36,660 nucleotides of DNA. It comes from Paludibacteraceae bacterium. Lineage in GTDB: Bacteria > Bacteroidota > Bacteroidia > Bacteroidales > Paludibacteraceae. The stretch is from NCBI GenBank assembly GCA_024399955.1, contig JAKSNH010000014.1:1-36660 (forward strand), in the 5' to 3' direction. The notes below the pieces were generated by a model. It worked only from the letters and a program-made list of their open reading frames with translations. It did not search any database and was not told where the DNA came from. The translations under genes and the position numbers were made by a program. How positions within the stretch are numbered: position 1 is the first letter of the stretch; every line of letters begins with the position of its first letter. Shown piece by piece: positions 14,443-23,334 of the stretch.

Positions 14443-14666
14443 TCTTAATAATCGTACATTTTGAGGTGAAGGGTGTTTGCGTATACGATGCGTAATACGT
14501 GCATATAGGATGCGAGGCAGAGAACGAATTGTTTTCTGCCCCGCAAAATCTTAATAATAGTGCATTTTTTGAGTGTCTAATGAGTTTTTAGTGAGTTTTT
14601 AAACACTGTCGACCGACCCTCGACCCCCAAAATCACCTATAACATTGACTAAAATCTTAATAATAG
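14443..14666. repeat. TCTTAATAAT element repeated with 106-bp period
   Basis: TCTTAATAAT starts at 14443, 14549 and 14655, exactly 106 bp apart. Copies 2 and 3 share AAAATCTTAATAATAG. Copies 1 and 2 continue with similar GTnCATTTT. The rest of each unit is diverged. Between copies 1 and 2 lies a 14-bp-arm hairpin (14512-14544) whose first 23 bases match 407-429. The region 14243-14689 has no gene. Confidence 0.55.
14512..14544. repeat. 23-bp repeat copy 2 within a strong hairpin
   Basis: GCGAGGCAGAGAAC pairs with GTTTTCTGCCCCGC (13 of 14 positions including one G-T) around loop GAATT. Bases 14512-14534 equal 407-429. No T run follows on either strand. Confidence 0.7.
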
Positions 14667-14689
14667 GAAACTTTGGAAGTTCCATTCGC

Positions 14690-16477
14690 TTATTTTAGAT
14701 ATGTTTGGAAATAGTTACTCCGTATCATTAAATCTGACAAGCGATAAGCTTCTTGTTCTGTAATGGGGCGATTATGCCGAGCGACCGAATCCAACAAGTT
14801 TACACCAAATCCTTTCCAATAGTAGTCCTCACATCCTATTAAATGCATAATGGTTGGATATATGTCCATTTGATAGCAAGTATCATTAATTAGCGTAGAG
14901 GATGTAAAGCTTGGAGAATAGATTAGCAAGGGACAATAATTCTTTTCTTCTTTAATACATAAGTTCATCCTTGATATGGATGTTGCAAACTCGGCTAACA
15001 TAAAATCTTTAAAAATGATATGATCACCTGTAATAACTAATATTGTATTATCCTTATTCAATGTAGCAAACACATCCCCCAAACACGAATCCACATAGTT
15101 GATACAATCTAAATAAAATGCTATACTCGTTGGAACATCTTCCGTAAAAGACAACATCGTTCCTCCAGGACGCACAAAAGGAGAGTGAGAATCCATAGTA
15201 ATTGCCAAGACACACGATGGACTCAATTGGTATATTGAATCATTTAATAAACTATCTAATTTGTATATTACATCTATATCGTGTAATCTATTAGACTCCA
15301 CTAATTGTTTGTAACCATAACTGTATGTTACATGCGATTGATTCCATGCGTTAGGTGTAGGATTGATAATGGCAGAATTAGGATAGTAATGTGCATAGTT
15401 TGGGAACACATTGTTTCCATACGATGTACATGCTGCACCTTCTAAAATTGGAAGTAATCCTGTGTTAACTATCATTTGTCCATCGCCTGACCCTCCCTTT
15501 TTAATTTGAGACTTGATGTAAGGACAATAGAGGGTATTAGACTCCATAATAAAACGATTCATATTAGGCGTAATTATATTACCTTCTATTGTATCTAATA
15601 GTGGCCAACTTTCAAGGCTCTCTACTAACACGAAAACCAAATTATAATGAGGAGAACACTTTCTTGGAGACGTATTGACATACTGACTTATTTGAATAAT
15701 ATCTTTATCTGTTAGATGAGGTTTTTGACGTATATACTTACGTGCATAATCAATAAGAGATGCAACAAAATAACTACTAATAGATTGTGCTTTTACATAA
15801 TGGATACTCCAGTTATCTGTAAATAAGCCATGTAATCTGTATAAGCCCAAGGGCATATACCACGATAACATAGACTCTTCATTTAATGATTCCCATGCAC
15901 ATGCTTCAGAAGATGTTGCTGAATACCATGTTTGATATCTATAACTATTCATTCCGATATCCCCTATTCCAACAATACATAATATGACAACTGTCAAGAA
16001 CCAATTATTATGTCTTGTACTAACATGTACAATAGATACCAATATTACATATAGTAACGTGATTAATGGATAAATCCATATTTTCATATCCAAATATGGT
16101 AATAAGGAATTCCAAAATCCATCCATATTACCTGCTAAAGCCAATACATCCCATGTAAAGAACATATTGAAAAAAATGTAGTATAATATATTAGTAACAC
16201 ACCAAATATCTATAATACAAGACACAACAATAGTCCACCAAATTCGTCGTGTAAGCAACATTATGGCCATTAGAAATATCGCTGGAAGCACTTTAACTCC
16301 ATAAAACACGAAAAACTCAGTCGGATTTGAAAATAGAGACGAAAATAATAATGAATGGTAACATGTCTCATAGAAGAGAACATTTTTTACAAAAATCGTT
16401 ACCGCAAACGCAATAGCAGTACACCACTGGGCACGATTGCCTTTGGCGAACCAAGAACGAATAGATGACAAACTCAT
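14690..16477 (-). CDS. LtaS-like membrane phosphotransferase/sulfatase-fold protein (paralogue 2)
   Basis: The 595-residue paralogue of the protein at 1401-3203 has five N-terminal helices followed by the alkaline-phosphatase-fold domain. Landmarks are ESLESW, SGDGQ with S330 in the nucleophile position, DSHSPF and ITGDH at 482-486. The shared C-terminus (YYWKG, EQEAYRLSDLMIRSNYF) shows a recent common origin. Unlike paralogue 1 it is not in a polysaccharide operon. It stands alone behind a long leader that contains copy 2 of the structured element, a terminator-like hairpin, and an 11-bp inverted repeat ending 3 nt before the start codon. It may decorate the same or another glycan. Confidence 0.8.
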   Translation of the reverse strand: MSLSSIRSWFAKGNRAQWCTAIAFAVTIFVKNVLFYETCYHSLLFSSLFSNPTEFFVFYGVKVLPAIFLMAIMLLTRRIWWTIVVSCIIDIWCVTNILYYIFFNMFFTWDVLALAGNMDGFWNSLLPYLDMKIWIYPLITLLYVILVSIVHVSTRHNNWFLTVVILCIVGIGDIGMNSYRYQTWYSATSSEACAWESLNEESMLSWYMPLGLYRLHGLFTDNWSIHYVKAQSISSYFVASLIDYARKYIRQKPHLTDKDIIQISQYVNTSPRKCSPHYNLVFVLVESLESWPLLDTIEGNIITPNMNRFIMESNTLYCPYIKSQIKKGGSGDGQMIVNTGLLPILEGAACTSYGNNVFPNYAHYYPNSAIINPTPNAWNQSHVTYSYGYKQLVESNRLHDIDVIYKLDSLLNDSIYQLSPSCVLAITMDSHSPFVRPGGTMLSFTEDVPTSIAFYLDCINYVDSCLGDVFATLNKDNTILVITGDHIIFKDFMLAEFATSISRMNLCIKEEKNYCPLLIYSPSFTSSTLINDTCYQMDIYPTIMHLIGCEDYYWKGFGVNLLDSVARHNRPITEQEAYRLSDLMIRSNYFQTYLK

Positions 16478-16785
16478 TGTCTTTTTGTTGTTTATGGATG
16501 GCGGTTCCGACTATCCAAACGATACTACAACAAAAAGCGTGGAACCTTATTTGCCTATTCTCCACTTTGAGGTTCTGGAAATACCCTGTTAACAAGAATA
16601 GACTATAATGCCTCCACGCCAGCATATATACACCTATACGGGCATAATACACACCAACAATAGACATTTACTGCCTCTCTTATTTTGGGTTAACGAAATT
16701 TTCCAGATTTCAAAGTGCCAAAACAAGCGTCAATAAACGCTTTTTATGCGATTATCACTTAAATCGCTATGTCTGCCATTTTTTA
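16478..16785 (-). ncRNA. structured element copy 2; candidate leader of the LtaS-like gene
   Basis: The region 16530-16785 is a diverged copy of 6893-7150 in the same orientation. It conserves GCGATT/AATCGC (16748-16767), AAGCGT/ACGCTT (16725-16742), GAAAT/ATTTC (16694-16710), the CCACGC block near 16614 and TTGAGG near 16567. A hairpin GTGGA/TCCAC (16539-16565) followed by GCTTTTTG looks like a terminator. Directly after it, ACAACAAAAAG (16527-16537) can pair with CTTTTTGTTGT (16481-16491), closing a loop just before the start codon. This suggests attenuation of the downstream gene. No clear promoter is seen, so it may extend from the RhuM transcript. Confidence 0.5.
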
Positions 16786-16813
16786 CCAGAATGACCAAAC
16801 TGGATATGTTTCA

Positions 16814-17659
16814 CTAAAGATGTTTCACAATATCTTCCTTAGACATCTCCATTTTAGAGAAAGCAAAGAGTTTCTTGCCTAAATCTTTAATGGATGCACC
16901 TATATGATAAATCGTTTCGTCAATAATCAAAAAACGATCATGAATAGTCTTAGTTTGTTTGACTTCAATAGGACGATACTGGGCGTTATGCTTATCCATA
17001 TCCAACTGAATAGCCTTGCTAATCGTTTGAGTATAGATGGTGGCGGCAACACCTTTAGATCGCTTATCCAATAACACAAAGACACTCTCGTCTATATAGT
17101 TGTCTATCAAAATAATAGACTTCTTCGCTGATTTAACAAGGTCTGAAGCAAAAGCATAAGCGTCAAAAATCTGACCATCATAGAAAATGCCCTCCATCGG
17201 AGGCAACGATGTACGAACAAAAAAGTCTATCTTCTTATCATGCTCTGCTACTCGTTCTTCTAATGCTTGTAGTCGTCGGTTAACAGCATAGCCACGGAGT
17301 ATATAGTCCTTGAGAACAGAAGTTGCCCAACGGCGGAATGCAACACCTTGCAAAGAATGTACTCGATAACCTACAGAAATGATAACATCTAAATTATAGT
17401 AGTCTATCAATAATGTTTGTGAAAAACCTTCTCTACGACCATAATGCTTGGATAGTGCAAATTTTGCACACCCCAAGGAGATGTCCACTTCGCCTTCCTT
17501 GAATATATTAGAAATATGACGAGTTATAACAGTCCTATCTCTCCCAAATAATTCTGCCATTTGGTTTGCATTTAGCCAAACTGTTTCATTTTCCACCCGA
17601 ACTTCTAACTTAGTCAATTCATTGGGCTGATAGAGTACTATTTCGTTTTGTTCGTTCAT
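16814..17659 (-). CDS. RhuM-family protein
   Basis: The 281-residue protein has a RhuM/Bro-like N-terminal DNA-binding domain: ETVWLNANQMAELFGRDRTV and ITRHISNIFKEGEVD, then YNLDVIISVGYRV and FRRWATSVLKDYILRGY. A coiled segment (130-145) leads to a C-terminal domain with IIDNYIDESVFVLL and HDRFLIIDETIYHIGASIKD, which resembles half of a phospholipase-D-like fold (HxxF in place of HxK). The family is frequent near mobile regions; a role is unproven. It has its own promoter and lies just upstream of element copy 2. Confidence 0.8.
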   Translation of the reverse strand: MNEQNEIVLYQPNELTKLEVRVENETVWLNANQMAELFGRDRTVITRHISNIFKEGEVDISLGCAKFALSKHYGRREGFSQTLLIDYYNLDVIISVGYRVHSLQGVAFRRWATSVLKDYILRGYAVNRRLQALEERVAEHDKKIDFFVRTSLPPMEGIFYDGQIFDAYAFASDLVKSAKKSIILIDNYIDESVFVLLDKRSKGVAATIYTQTISKAIQLDMDKHNAQYRPIEVKQTKTIHDRFLIIDETIYHIGASIKDLGKKLFAFSKMEMSKEDIVKHL

Positions 17660-17677
17660 ATCTTATATTTTGCAATG

Positions 17678-17709
17678 CAAAATTACAGAAAAAATCTAAT
17701 ATATGCAAA
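17678..17709 (-). promoter_or_regulatory. promoter of the RhuM-like gene
   Basis: Minus strand: TTTG (17709-17706), 20 bp, TAATTTTG (17685-17678), 18 nt before the start codon at 17659. Confidence 0.82.
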
Positions 17710-17738
17710 TATTTTTGCGAAAAAGAGTTTAGCCGCTC

Positions 17739-18455
17739 CTACACTAATTTGCGGAATTCTTTGGGAGCGGGGCTTTCAAAGTGAACGATTTGTTCGGTAG
17801 CAGGATGGATAAACTCCAGCACTTTAGCATGCAGACAAAGTCGATCTACCGGACTAAGACTATTACCATTACCGTACTTACGGTCTCCTACGATAGGATG
17901 ACCAATGGATGCCATGTGAACACGAATCTGATTGGTGCGACCGGTTTCTAAGTTTAGTTCCACCAACGAATAAGCCTCACCCCTACCCTCGGATGAAGAG
18001 GTGCGTTTAGAACTTTCTTTGATGACTTTATAATTAGTGATAGCCAATGCTCCTCCGTCATCTACCGGAGATGAATAAGTAACGTAGTTTTGTCTATCTT
18101 CGGTCAGCCACGTACGGATCTGCCCTTCCTTCTTGTCCAATATACCTTCGACCACCGCTATATAGGTGCGTTTGGTAACTAATTCGTGCCAATACGCCCG
18201 CATATACTGCTGCATCTTGGGGTTCTTAGCCCAAACAAGCACGCCGCTGGTTTCTCTGTCTAACCGATGTACAACATACACGCCATTGCGTGGGTTCTTG
18301 CGCCGTTCATAGGCTTTGAGGATGGAGAAGACGGTCTGTTGCGTCGCTCCCGGATGGGTAGCGACGCTCAGGATACCGCGTTCCTTATTGACCACTAATA
18401 ACTGGTCATCTTCAAAGAGCAGTTGTACCTGTGGGTGTTTGAGTTCCAATCGCAT
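17739..18455 (-). CDS. RluA-family pseudouridine synthase (RluD-like)
   Basis: The 238-residue enzyme has the catalytic aspartate D66 in VHRLDRETSGVLVWAK. The later family motifs are also present: LETGRTNQIRVHMASIGHPIVGDRKYG (in parts) and LCLHAKVLEFIHP. It has no N-terminal S4 domain, unlike RluD proper, and resembles the short RluA/RluC group. It isomerises uridines in rRNA or tRNA. The start codon overlaps the stop of the PnuC-Ade gene by one base (TAATG). Confidence 0.9.
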   Translation of the reverse strand: MRLELKHPQVQLLFEDDQLLVVNKERGILSVATHPGATQQTVFSILKAYERRKNPRNGVYVVHRLDRETSGVLVWAKNPKMQQYMRAYWHELVTKRTYIAVVEGILDKKEGQIRTWLTEDRQNYVTYSSPVDDGGALAITNYKVIKESSKRTSSSEGRGEAYSLVELNLETGRTNQIRVHMASIGHPIVGDRKYGNGNSLSPVDRLCLHAKVLEFIHPATEQIVHFESPAPKEFRKLV

Positions 18456-21025
18456 TATTGTTGCCAGAGGTCAGTAAAGTCAAACTTATTGCCATCAAAC
18501 AATCCTTTGTCGGTTAGTTTGAGGTCAGGGATGACGCTGAGCGACATAAAGGCAAGAGTCATAAACGGAGCTTTGTACTTACAGCCAATTCGTTTAGCGA
18601 TATTCTTGAGTTGTTGATGACGTCGAGCCACCTTATCTCCATCGCGATAGGACATGAGTCCGGCAATCGGCAGCATGAGTTCGACTAACTCATGACCATC
18701 CGATACAACGAGACCGCCTTTGAGTTCAATCACCTTATTGATAGCCTCCACGATATCCTTATCGGTAGCACCCACGGCAATGATATTATGCGAATCATGA
18801 CCGATGGTAGAAGCTATGGCACCTTGTTGCAATCCAAAGCCTTGGATAAATCCGACAGCAGGTTTCTGCTTAGAATGACGACTCAGGCAAACGACTTTAA
18901 GCACATCGTTCTTGGTATCACTGACCACATTACCCTTCTCCACCTTAGCGTCCGCCAAGACGAGTTTGGTGAGCAACGAACCTTCGGTAGAGCCAATCAC
19001 TTTGAGTTTACCTTTCTGCGGCTCAACATGGATATCGGCCTCCGTAATCGGTTCGGCTAAGAAATGGTTAGGATAATTAGTATCCAATGGCGTTTTATCC
19101 TTAATCAGTTTATCGGTATATATACCATCAGCCACAACCTGTTTACCATTGATATACGTTTCTGACAGGTTAAACTCGCGCAGGTTATCCACTGTAATGA
19201 AGTCGGCGTTATCGCCCACTTGCAGCAGACCGTGGTTGAGTCCATAGTGGCGAATCGGGTTGACGCAGGCGGCGGTGAGCACATCCATGACATCTATGCC
19301 ACGTTGCACGGCACGGCGGCACATCTCGTTGATATAGCCCTTACCTATTTCATCGGGGTACTTATCATCGGAGCAGAACATCACTTTATCCGGAGCCTCG
19401 CTAATGATAGGAGCCAAGGCATCGAAGTCGCATGCTGCAGAGCCTTCACGAATCTGCACCATCATTCCCATCTGAACGCGCTCACGAGCACCTTCTAAGG
19501 TGGTGCACTCATGGTCGGTGGTGATTCCGGATTGGAAGTACTGTTGCAGAGCTTCACCGGTGAGACCAGGAGCATGCCCATCCACTATCTTGCCGCACGC
19601 CAAAGTTTCCTCTATCTTCTGCATCACCTCCGGATCTTTATTCAGCACACCCGGTACGTTCATCATCTCACCCAAGCCATATACCTCGTCGCGTTTAAGC
19701 AGTTCTTTGACAGCTCTTGTTTTGAGTTGTGCACCGGATGTCTCAAATGGAGTGGCTGGCACGCAACTGGGGGCAGCAAAGTGGAAGTGGAAATTCACTT
19801 TCTTACCACTATTAATCATATACTCAACACCCTCTACGCCTAATACATTGGCTATCTCGTGCGGGTCGGTGATGACACCAATCGTACCTTGCTCAACAGC
19901 CAGTCGGGCGTAGTACTCCGGCAGTACCAAGGTGGATTCGATATGAATATGCGAATCAATGAAGCCCGGCAGAATGAACGTAGCACTCTCCGGCACAACG
20001 GCTTCCGTAATGCGTTTGATCTTGCCATTTTGGATTTCAATCTCACCATCAAAGATGCGACGATTAACCACATCAACGATATGTCCGAACTTAACCTCGA
20101 TAGCGTTTTTGGTAGTCAGCAAGTTCTCCTGGCGAGCACGGTTCTGCTCCAATTGGCGCAGTAACCACTGTTCTTGACGTTTCAGCACCACCTCGCGGTT
20201 ACCGTCACGTAACAATAACATCTTATTGCGCTGTTCCAGCAGTTGCTCAATCTGCTCGCGGCTACCAGCCCAACCAAAGTCATCTAAATTAGTGGACTTA
20301 ATCCATGCAAACTGAGCGTTCATATTAACGAGCAGCATCACGACAAAGAGCACAATGGAGAACACATTACCAATCATGATGAACATCACAATGCTGGCGA
20401 TGCTGTAGAACACCCAACATACCCATGCGTCGTTCTTCTTGTATATCATCCAGAAATTAGCCAAGAACGATGAAGCGATGGTGCAGGCAGCAGCCACTTT
20501 GATGGCTACATTATCGCCCCATCCGTCTTTATTAATCAGTTTGGTAGCCAAGACATAGTCGATAGCGACAATAAGGATAGCAATTAGTTGCGTCCATATT
20601 GCACCTTTTCTGCCTAAGAACTTAGGAGCAAAGCCTCCGCCATCATTTCCTTCTTGGGCTTTTAATGTATCTCGGCGCCAACCTACCAATGACTTAATTT
20701 GGAACGGCAGGAAGATACATAGGTAGAGGACCACTAAGTCGTAGTTGCCCTGCAAGTAGAACTGCCACGAGAGCAAGAAAGACATGATGAATCCTTCGTA
20801 AAAGCCGAAGTAGTTTTGGGGATTGCGGATAGTGAGCACATAAGCTGTACCTAATACACTGGCAGGAATACCAACAATAAAGGCTAAACTATTCCATTGC
20901 AACAGAACACCTTTTATTTCGGGGTGAAAGAATTCCACTAACCACAAGGTGAAGAATAACACGGCGTAGATGACCGCACTAATAACGGTCATACGCATCA
21001 TTTCATTAAAAAGTTGTTTTCTCAT
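18455..21025 (-). CDS. PnuC-like transporter fused to adenine deaminase
   Basis: The 856-residue protein has two parts. Residues 1-250 have seven or so membrane helices with a PnuC-like pattern (LQWNSLAFIVGIPASVLG, PFQIKSLVGWRRD, NMNAQFAWIKS). After a Gln/Arg-rich helix (255-305) comes a full adenine deaminase: LPGFIDSHIHIEST (352-365), TDPHEIANV, DGHAPGL, TDHECT, CSDDKYPDE and HDSHNI. Ade hydrolyses adenine to hypoxanthine and ammonia. PnuC proteins are facilitated importers that depend on trapping the substrate by modification. The fusion suggests uptake coupled to deamination of adenine or a related base. It lies 22 nt after tRNA-Arg(CCT). Confidence 0.85.
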   Translation of the reverse strand: MRKQLFNEMMRMTVISAVIYAVLFFTLWLVEFFHPEIKGVLLQWNSLAFIVGIPASVLGTAYVLTIRNPQNYFGFYEGFIMSFLLSWQFYLQGNYDLVVLYLCIFLPFQIKSLVGWRRDTLKAQEGNDGGGFAPKFLGRKGAIWTQLIAILIVAIDYVLATKLINKDGWGDNVAIKVAAACTIASSFLANFWMIYKKNDAWVCWVFYSIASIVMFIMIGNVFSIVLFVVMLLVNMNAQFAWIKSTNLDDFGWAGSREQIEQLLEQRNKMLLLRDGNREVVLKRQEQWLLRQLEQNRARQENLLTTKNAIEVKFGHIVDVVNRRIFDGEIEIQNGKIKRITEAVVPESATFILPGFIDSHIHIESTLVLPEYYARLAVEQGTIGVITDPHEIANVLGVEGVEYMINSGKKVNFHFHFAAPSCVPATPFETSGAQLKTRAVKELLKRDEVYGLGEMMNVPGVLNKDPEVMQKIEETLACGKIVDGHAPGLTGEALQQYFQSGITTDHECTTLEGARERVQMGMMVQIREGSAACDFDALAPIISEAPDKVMFCSDDKYPDEIGKGYINEMCRRAVQRGIDVMDVLTAACVNPIRHYGLNHGLLQVGDNADFITVDNLREFNLSETYINGKQVVADGIYTDKLIKDKTPLDTNYPNHFLAEPITEADIHVEPQKGKLKVIGSTEGSLLTKLVLADAKVEKGNVVSDTKNDVLKVVCLSRHSKQKPAVGFIQGFGLQQGAIASTIGHDSHNIIAVGATDKDIVEAINKVIELKGGLVVSDGHELVELMLPIAGLMSYRDGDKVARRHQQLKNIAKRIGCKYKAPFMTLAFMSLSVIPDLKLTDKGLFDGNKFDFTDLWQQ

Positions 21026-21047
21026 GATGATTAATTGTTTTGTTTTG

Positions 21048-21119
21048 TAGCCCCACCGGGAATCGAACCCGGATCTAAAGTTTAGGAAACTCGTATTCTA
21101 TCCATTGAACTATGGAGCC
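21048..21119 (-). tRNA. tRNA-Arg (CCU)
   Basis: Acceptor GGCTCCA/TGGGGCT with one G-T at the end and discriminator A at 21048. The anticodon loop TTCCTAA gives CCU. The T-arm is CCGGGTTCGATTCCCGG. The anticodon stem has one C-T mismatch at its base. CCA is not encoded. It lies 22 nt before the PnuC-Ade start and 1 nt after the shared leader hairpin. Confidence 0.88.
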
Positions 21120-21120
21120 T

Positions 21121-21195
21121 TCGTCGGAACGACGACTTCGCAAAGGTTGATTGCCACTTCGTTTAATCAACGGGCGAGTCGGGTTCCTCCTCTCC
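21121..21195 (-). repeat. tRNA-Arg leader repeat, copy 2
   Basis: Bases 21121-21157 equal 9146-9182. On the minus strand TTG, 19 bp, AACCTTTG is a near-consensus promoter, and the transcript would begin just before the TCGTCG/CGACGA hairpin that precedes the tRNA. Stem GTTGATT/AATCAAC covers the promoter spacer. Confidence 0.6.
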
Positions 21196-21198
21196 TCT

Positions 21199-21214
21199 TC
21201 GGTGTTACCACCTC
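21199..21214. repeat. 16-bp repeat at DUF2461 stop
   Basis: TCGGTGTTACCACCTC, identical to 13103-13118; here it overlaps the stop codon of the DUF2461 gene. Confidence 0.5.
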
Positions 21215-21959
21215 ATCGGGATTGTTTTTCTATTTTTATATTATATTCCTCAAACGTATAGTTGAGGAAGTCATTCATTGGTTTGGCGGCTTGGGCGATG
21301 GTGAGTAAGTGCTGCATGAAGTCAGGAGCGCACACCTGTTCATCCGTAAGCGGAGTAGAGAACGTATAAGCCTTGCGTTTCAGCCACTCTGCCACCTGAG
21401 TAGCATGCGGTTCATCTATCCCCGTCAAGTCATAGTCTGCCGGCACTTTCTTGAGCATCCACTCTGTATCAAAGTCCCCGAAGAACTTGCGCCAGGAAGG
21501 TTGTTGCATGATGGCTTCCACCTCGTCGTAATTAGCCACTATCTCACGTCGCAAAGCTGTGAGTAATTCGGGACTTGGGCACCATATTCCTCCGGCGAAC
21601 ATACACTGTCCGGGCTGCAGGTGCAGGTAATAGCCTCCTCGCATAGAGTGTTTGCCGGCACTATTAGGCACATCCTTCATCGGTCCAGCAGGAAAAGTGC
21701 CAAACCACTCCTTGTATGGACGTTTATCTGCCGAGAACCTCACATCACGATAGATTCGCCATATACATTGTTTAGGGGCGATTCCTTGTAGTGTAGGATC
21801 GATTGTAGTCAGACCATCTATATACTCCTCTGTCAGTGCCTCAAAGCGTTTGCGGCACGCATCATAACGTGGTTTATTGGCTTGGAACCAATCACGGTTA
21901 TTGTGCATTGAGAGTTCCGATAGGAAGTCTAATATGTCTTTTATAGTCGTTTCAAGCAT
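21213..21959 (-). CDS. DUF2461 (TIGR02453) family protein
   Basis: The protein has 248 residues from the ATG at 21959, giving MLETTIKDILDFLSEL; an ATG at 21980 is further inside rfbD. Family signatures are HNNRDWFQANKPRYD near the N-terminus, IYRDVRFSADKRPYK, and GGYYLHLQPGQCMFAGG. The biochemical role of this widespread family is not established. It is the last gene of the operon from 30699 and overlaps rfbD by 19 nt. Confidence 0.88.
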   Translation of the reverse strand: MLETTIKDILDFLSELSMHNNRDWFQANKPRYDACRKRFEALTEEYIDGLTTIDPTLQGIAPKQCIWRIYRDVRFSADKRPYKEWFGTFPAGPMKDVPNSAGKHSMRGGYYLHLQPGQCMFAGGIWCPSPELLTALRREIVANYDEVEAIMQQPSWRKFFGDFDTEWMLKKVPADYDLTGIDEPHATQVAEWLKRKAYTFSTPLTDEQVCAPDFMQHLLTIAQAAKPMNDFLNYTFEEYNIKIEKQSR

Positions 21960-22777
21960 GCTTGTAATGAATCGGTCCAATAAGGGATGGTTATACCAAA
22001 TGTTGTTTTTACTTTAGCCTTATCCAACACGCTATAATGTGGTCTTGGAGTCTTATATTGATATTTCGAACTCAGAATAGGCGTAACGCGGCATGCTATA
22101 CCTGCTTGGCGCAGAATCTCCACGGTGAAGTCATACCACGAGCACACCCCTTCATTGGTGAAATGATAGATGCCCGGATGCCATTGGTCAGCCTCAATAG
22201 CCGCATAGATGGCCTTAGCCAAGTCTTCGGCATACGTAGGTGTTCCTATCTGGTCATACACGACACGCAGTTCGTCCCTTTCCTGACCGTAGTGCAGCAT
22301 CGTCTTGACGAAGTTATTGCCGTAGGGCGAATACAACCAAGCCGTTCGGAAGATGATTGCCTCCGGATTAGCCTTCAGCAACAACTGCTCACCTTCGTAC
22401 TTGGTGCGTCCATAAGCCGTGCGAGGAGCGACAGAGTCGGTCTCTTTGCATGGCATATGCTCATTGCCGGAGAAGACATAGTCGGTAGAGATATGTATGA
22501 CCTTGCATCCGGCGGTGGCTAAGTTCTCTACCGCTATAGCATTAATCAGCCGTGCCGTTGGTTCATCCTCTTCGGCTTTATCCACATTGGTGTAGGCAGC
22601 ACAGTTGACAATCACACCTATGTTATTATCGCGCACGTATGTATGCACGCTCGCACGATTGGTGATATCCAGTTCCTGCACATCCGTGAAGAAATACGTA
22701 TGCGTAGGATGTAATGCACTTAGATTGCGCATCTCGGTGCCTAACTGACCATTACTACCGGTAATTAGTATATTCAT
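21941..22777 (-). CDS. rfbD: dTDP-4-dehydrorhamnose reductase
   Basis: The 278-residue short-chain reductase has the NAD(P) glycine motif GSNGQLG (7-13) and STDYVFSG and YGRTK (122-126) as the catalytic Y-x3-K. It makes the last step of dTDP-L-rhamnose synthesis. It lies 2 nt after rfbC. The genes for the first two steps, rfbA and rfbB, are not in the window, so the pathway is split or continues elsewhere. Confidence 0.95.
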   Translation of the reverse strand: MNILITGSNGQLGTEMRNLSALHPTHTYFFTDVQELDITNRASVHTYVRDNNIGVIVNCAAYTNVDKAEEDEPTARLINAIAVENLATAGCKVIHISTDYVFSGNEHMPCKETDSVAPRTAYGRTKYEGEQLLLKANPEAIIFRTAWLYSPYGNNFVKTMLHYGQERDELRVVYDQIGTPTYAEDLAKAIYAAIEADQWHPGIYHFTNEGVCSWYDFTVEILRQAGIACRVTPILSSKYQYKTPRPHYSVLDKAKVKTTFGITIPYWTDSLQACLKRL

Positions 22778-22779
22778 AT

Positions 22780-23328
22780 CTAAAATGGGTTATCTAAATC
22801 CTTTAATAAAGGATGTTTGGTGTCTTTGTCACTAATGATTCGTTGTTCAACCGGCACTTGCCAATCGATATTAAGCGCAGGGTCGGACAGCAATAGACCG
22901 CCATCGGCTTCGGGGTGATAGAGGTTATCGCATTTATAGGTAAAGACTGCTTTTTCGCTTAGCACACTAAAGCCATGTGCGAAACCTCGTGGGATGAAGA
23001 ACTGACAATGATTTTCTTCGGTCAGTTCCACACTAAACCACTGTCCAAACGTCTTGCTATCCTTCCGCAGGTCCACCGCCACATCCAGTACGCGTCCCTG
23101 GGTGCAACAAACCAACTTAGCCTGAGTATAAGGCGGACGTTGAAAATGCAATCCACGAACAACGCCAAAGGACGAACATGATTGGTTATCCTGCACGAAC
23201 TGCGCATCTATCCCTGCCTCGCGGTAACGTTGCTCGTTATAGGTCTCTACAAAGTACCCCCGAGCATCATGAAAAACCTTCGGCTCAATGATTAGTAATC
23301 CTTCTATGGGAGTTGATATAATTTCCAT
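22780..23328 (-). CDS. rfbC: dTDP-4-dehydrorhamnose 3,5-epimerase
   Basis: This 182-residue cupin enzyme has the catalytic base H61 in GVVRGLHFQ and the family sequences FHDARGYFVETYNEQRY, FIPRGFAHGF and YKCDNLYHPEADGG. It epimerises C3 and C5 of dTDP-4-keto-6-deoxyglucose before reduction by RfbD. It is flanked by rfbD (2 nt) and an outer-membrane-like protein gene (6 nt). Confidence 0.95.
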   Translation of the reverse strand: MEIISTPIEGLLIIEPKVFHDARGYFVETYNEQRYREAGIDAQFVQDNQSCSSFGVVRGLHFQRPPYTQAKLVCCTQGRVLDVAVDLRKDSKTFGQWFSVELTEENHCQFFIPRGFAHGFSVLSEKAVFTYKCDNLYHPEADGGLLLSDPALNIDWQVPVEQRIISDKDTKHPLLKDLDNPF

Positions 23329-23334
23329 AATCTA

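Noticed and set aside
16368..16667. 99-codon minus-strand ORF
   Set aside because: It overlaps the start of the LtaS-like gene in another frame and lies on the structured leader; the short peptide starts in the two copies are similar only because the DNA is.
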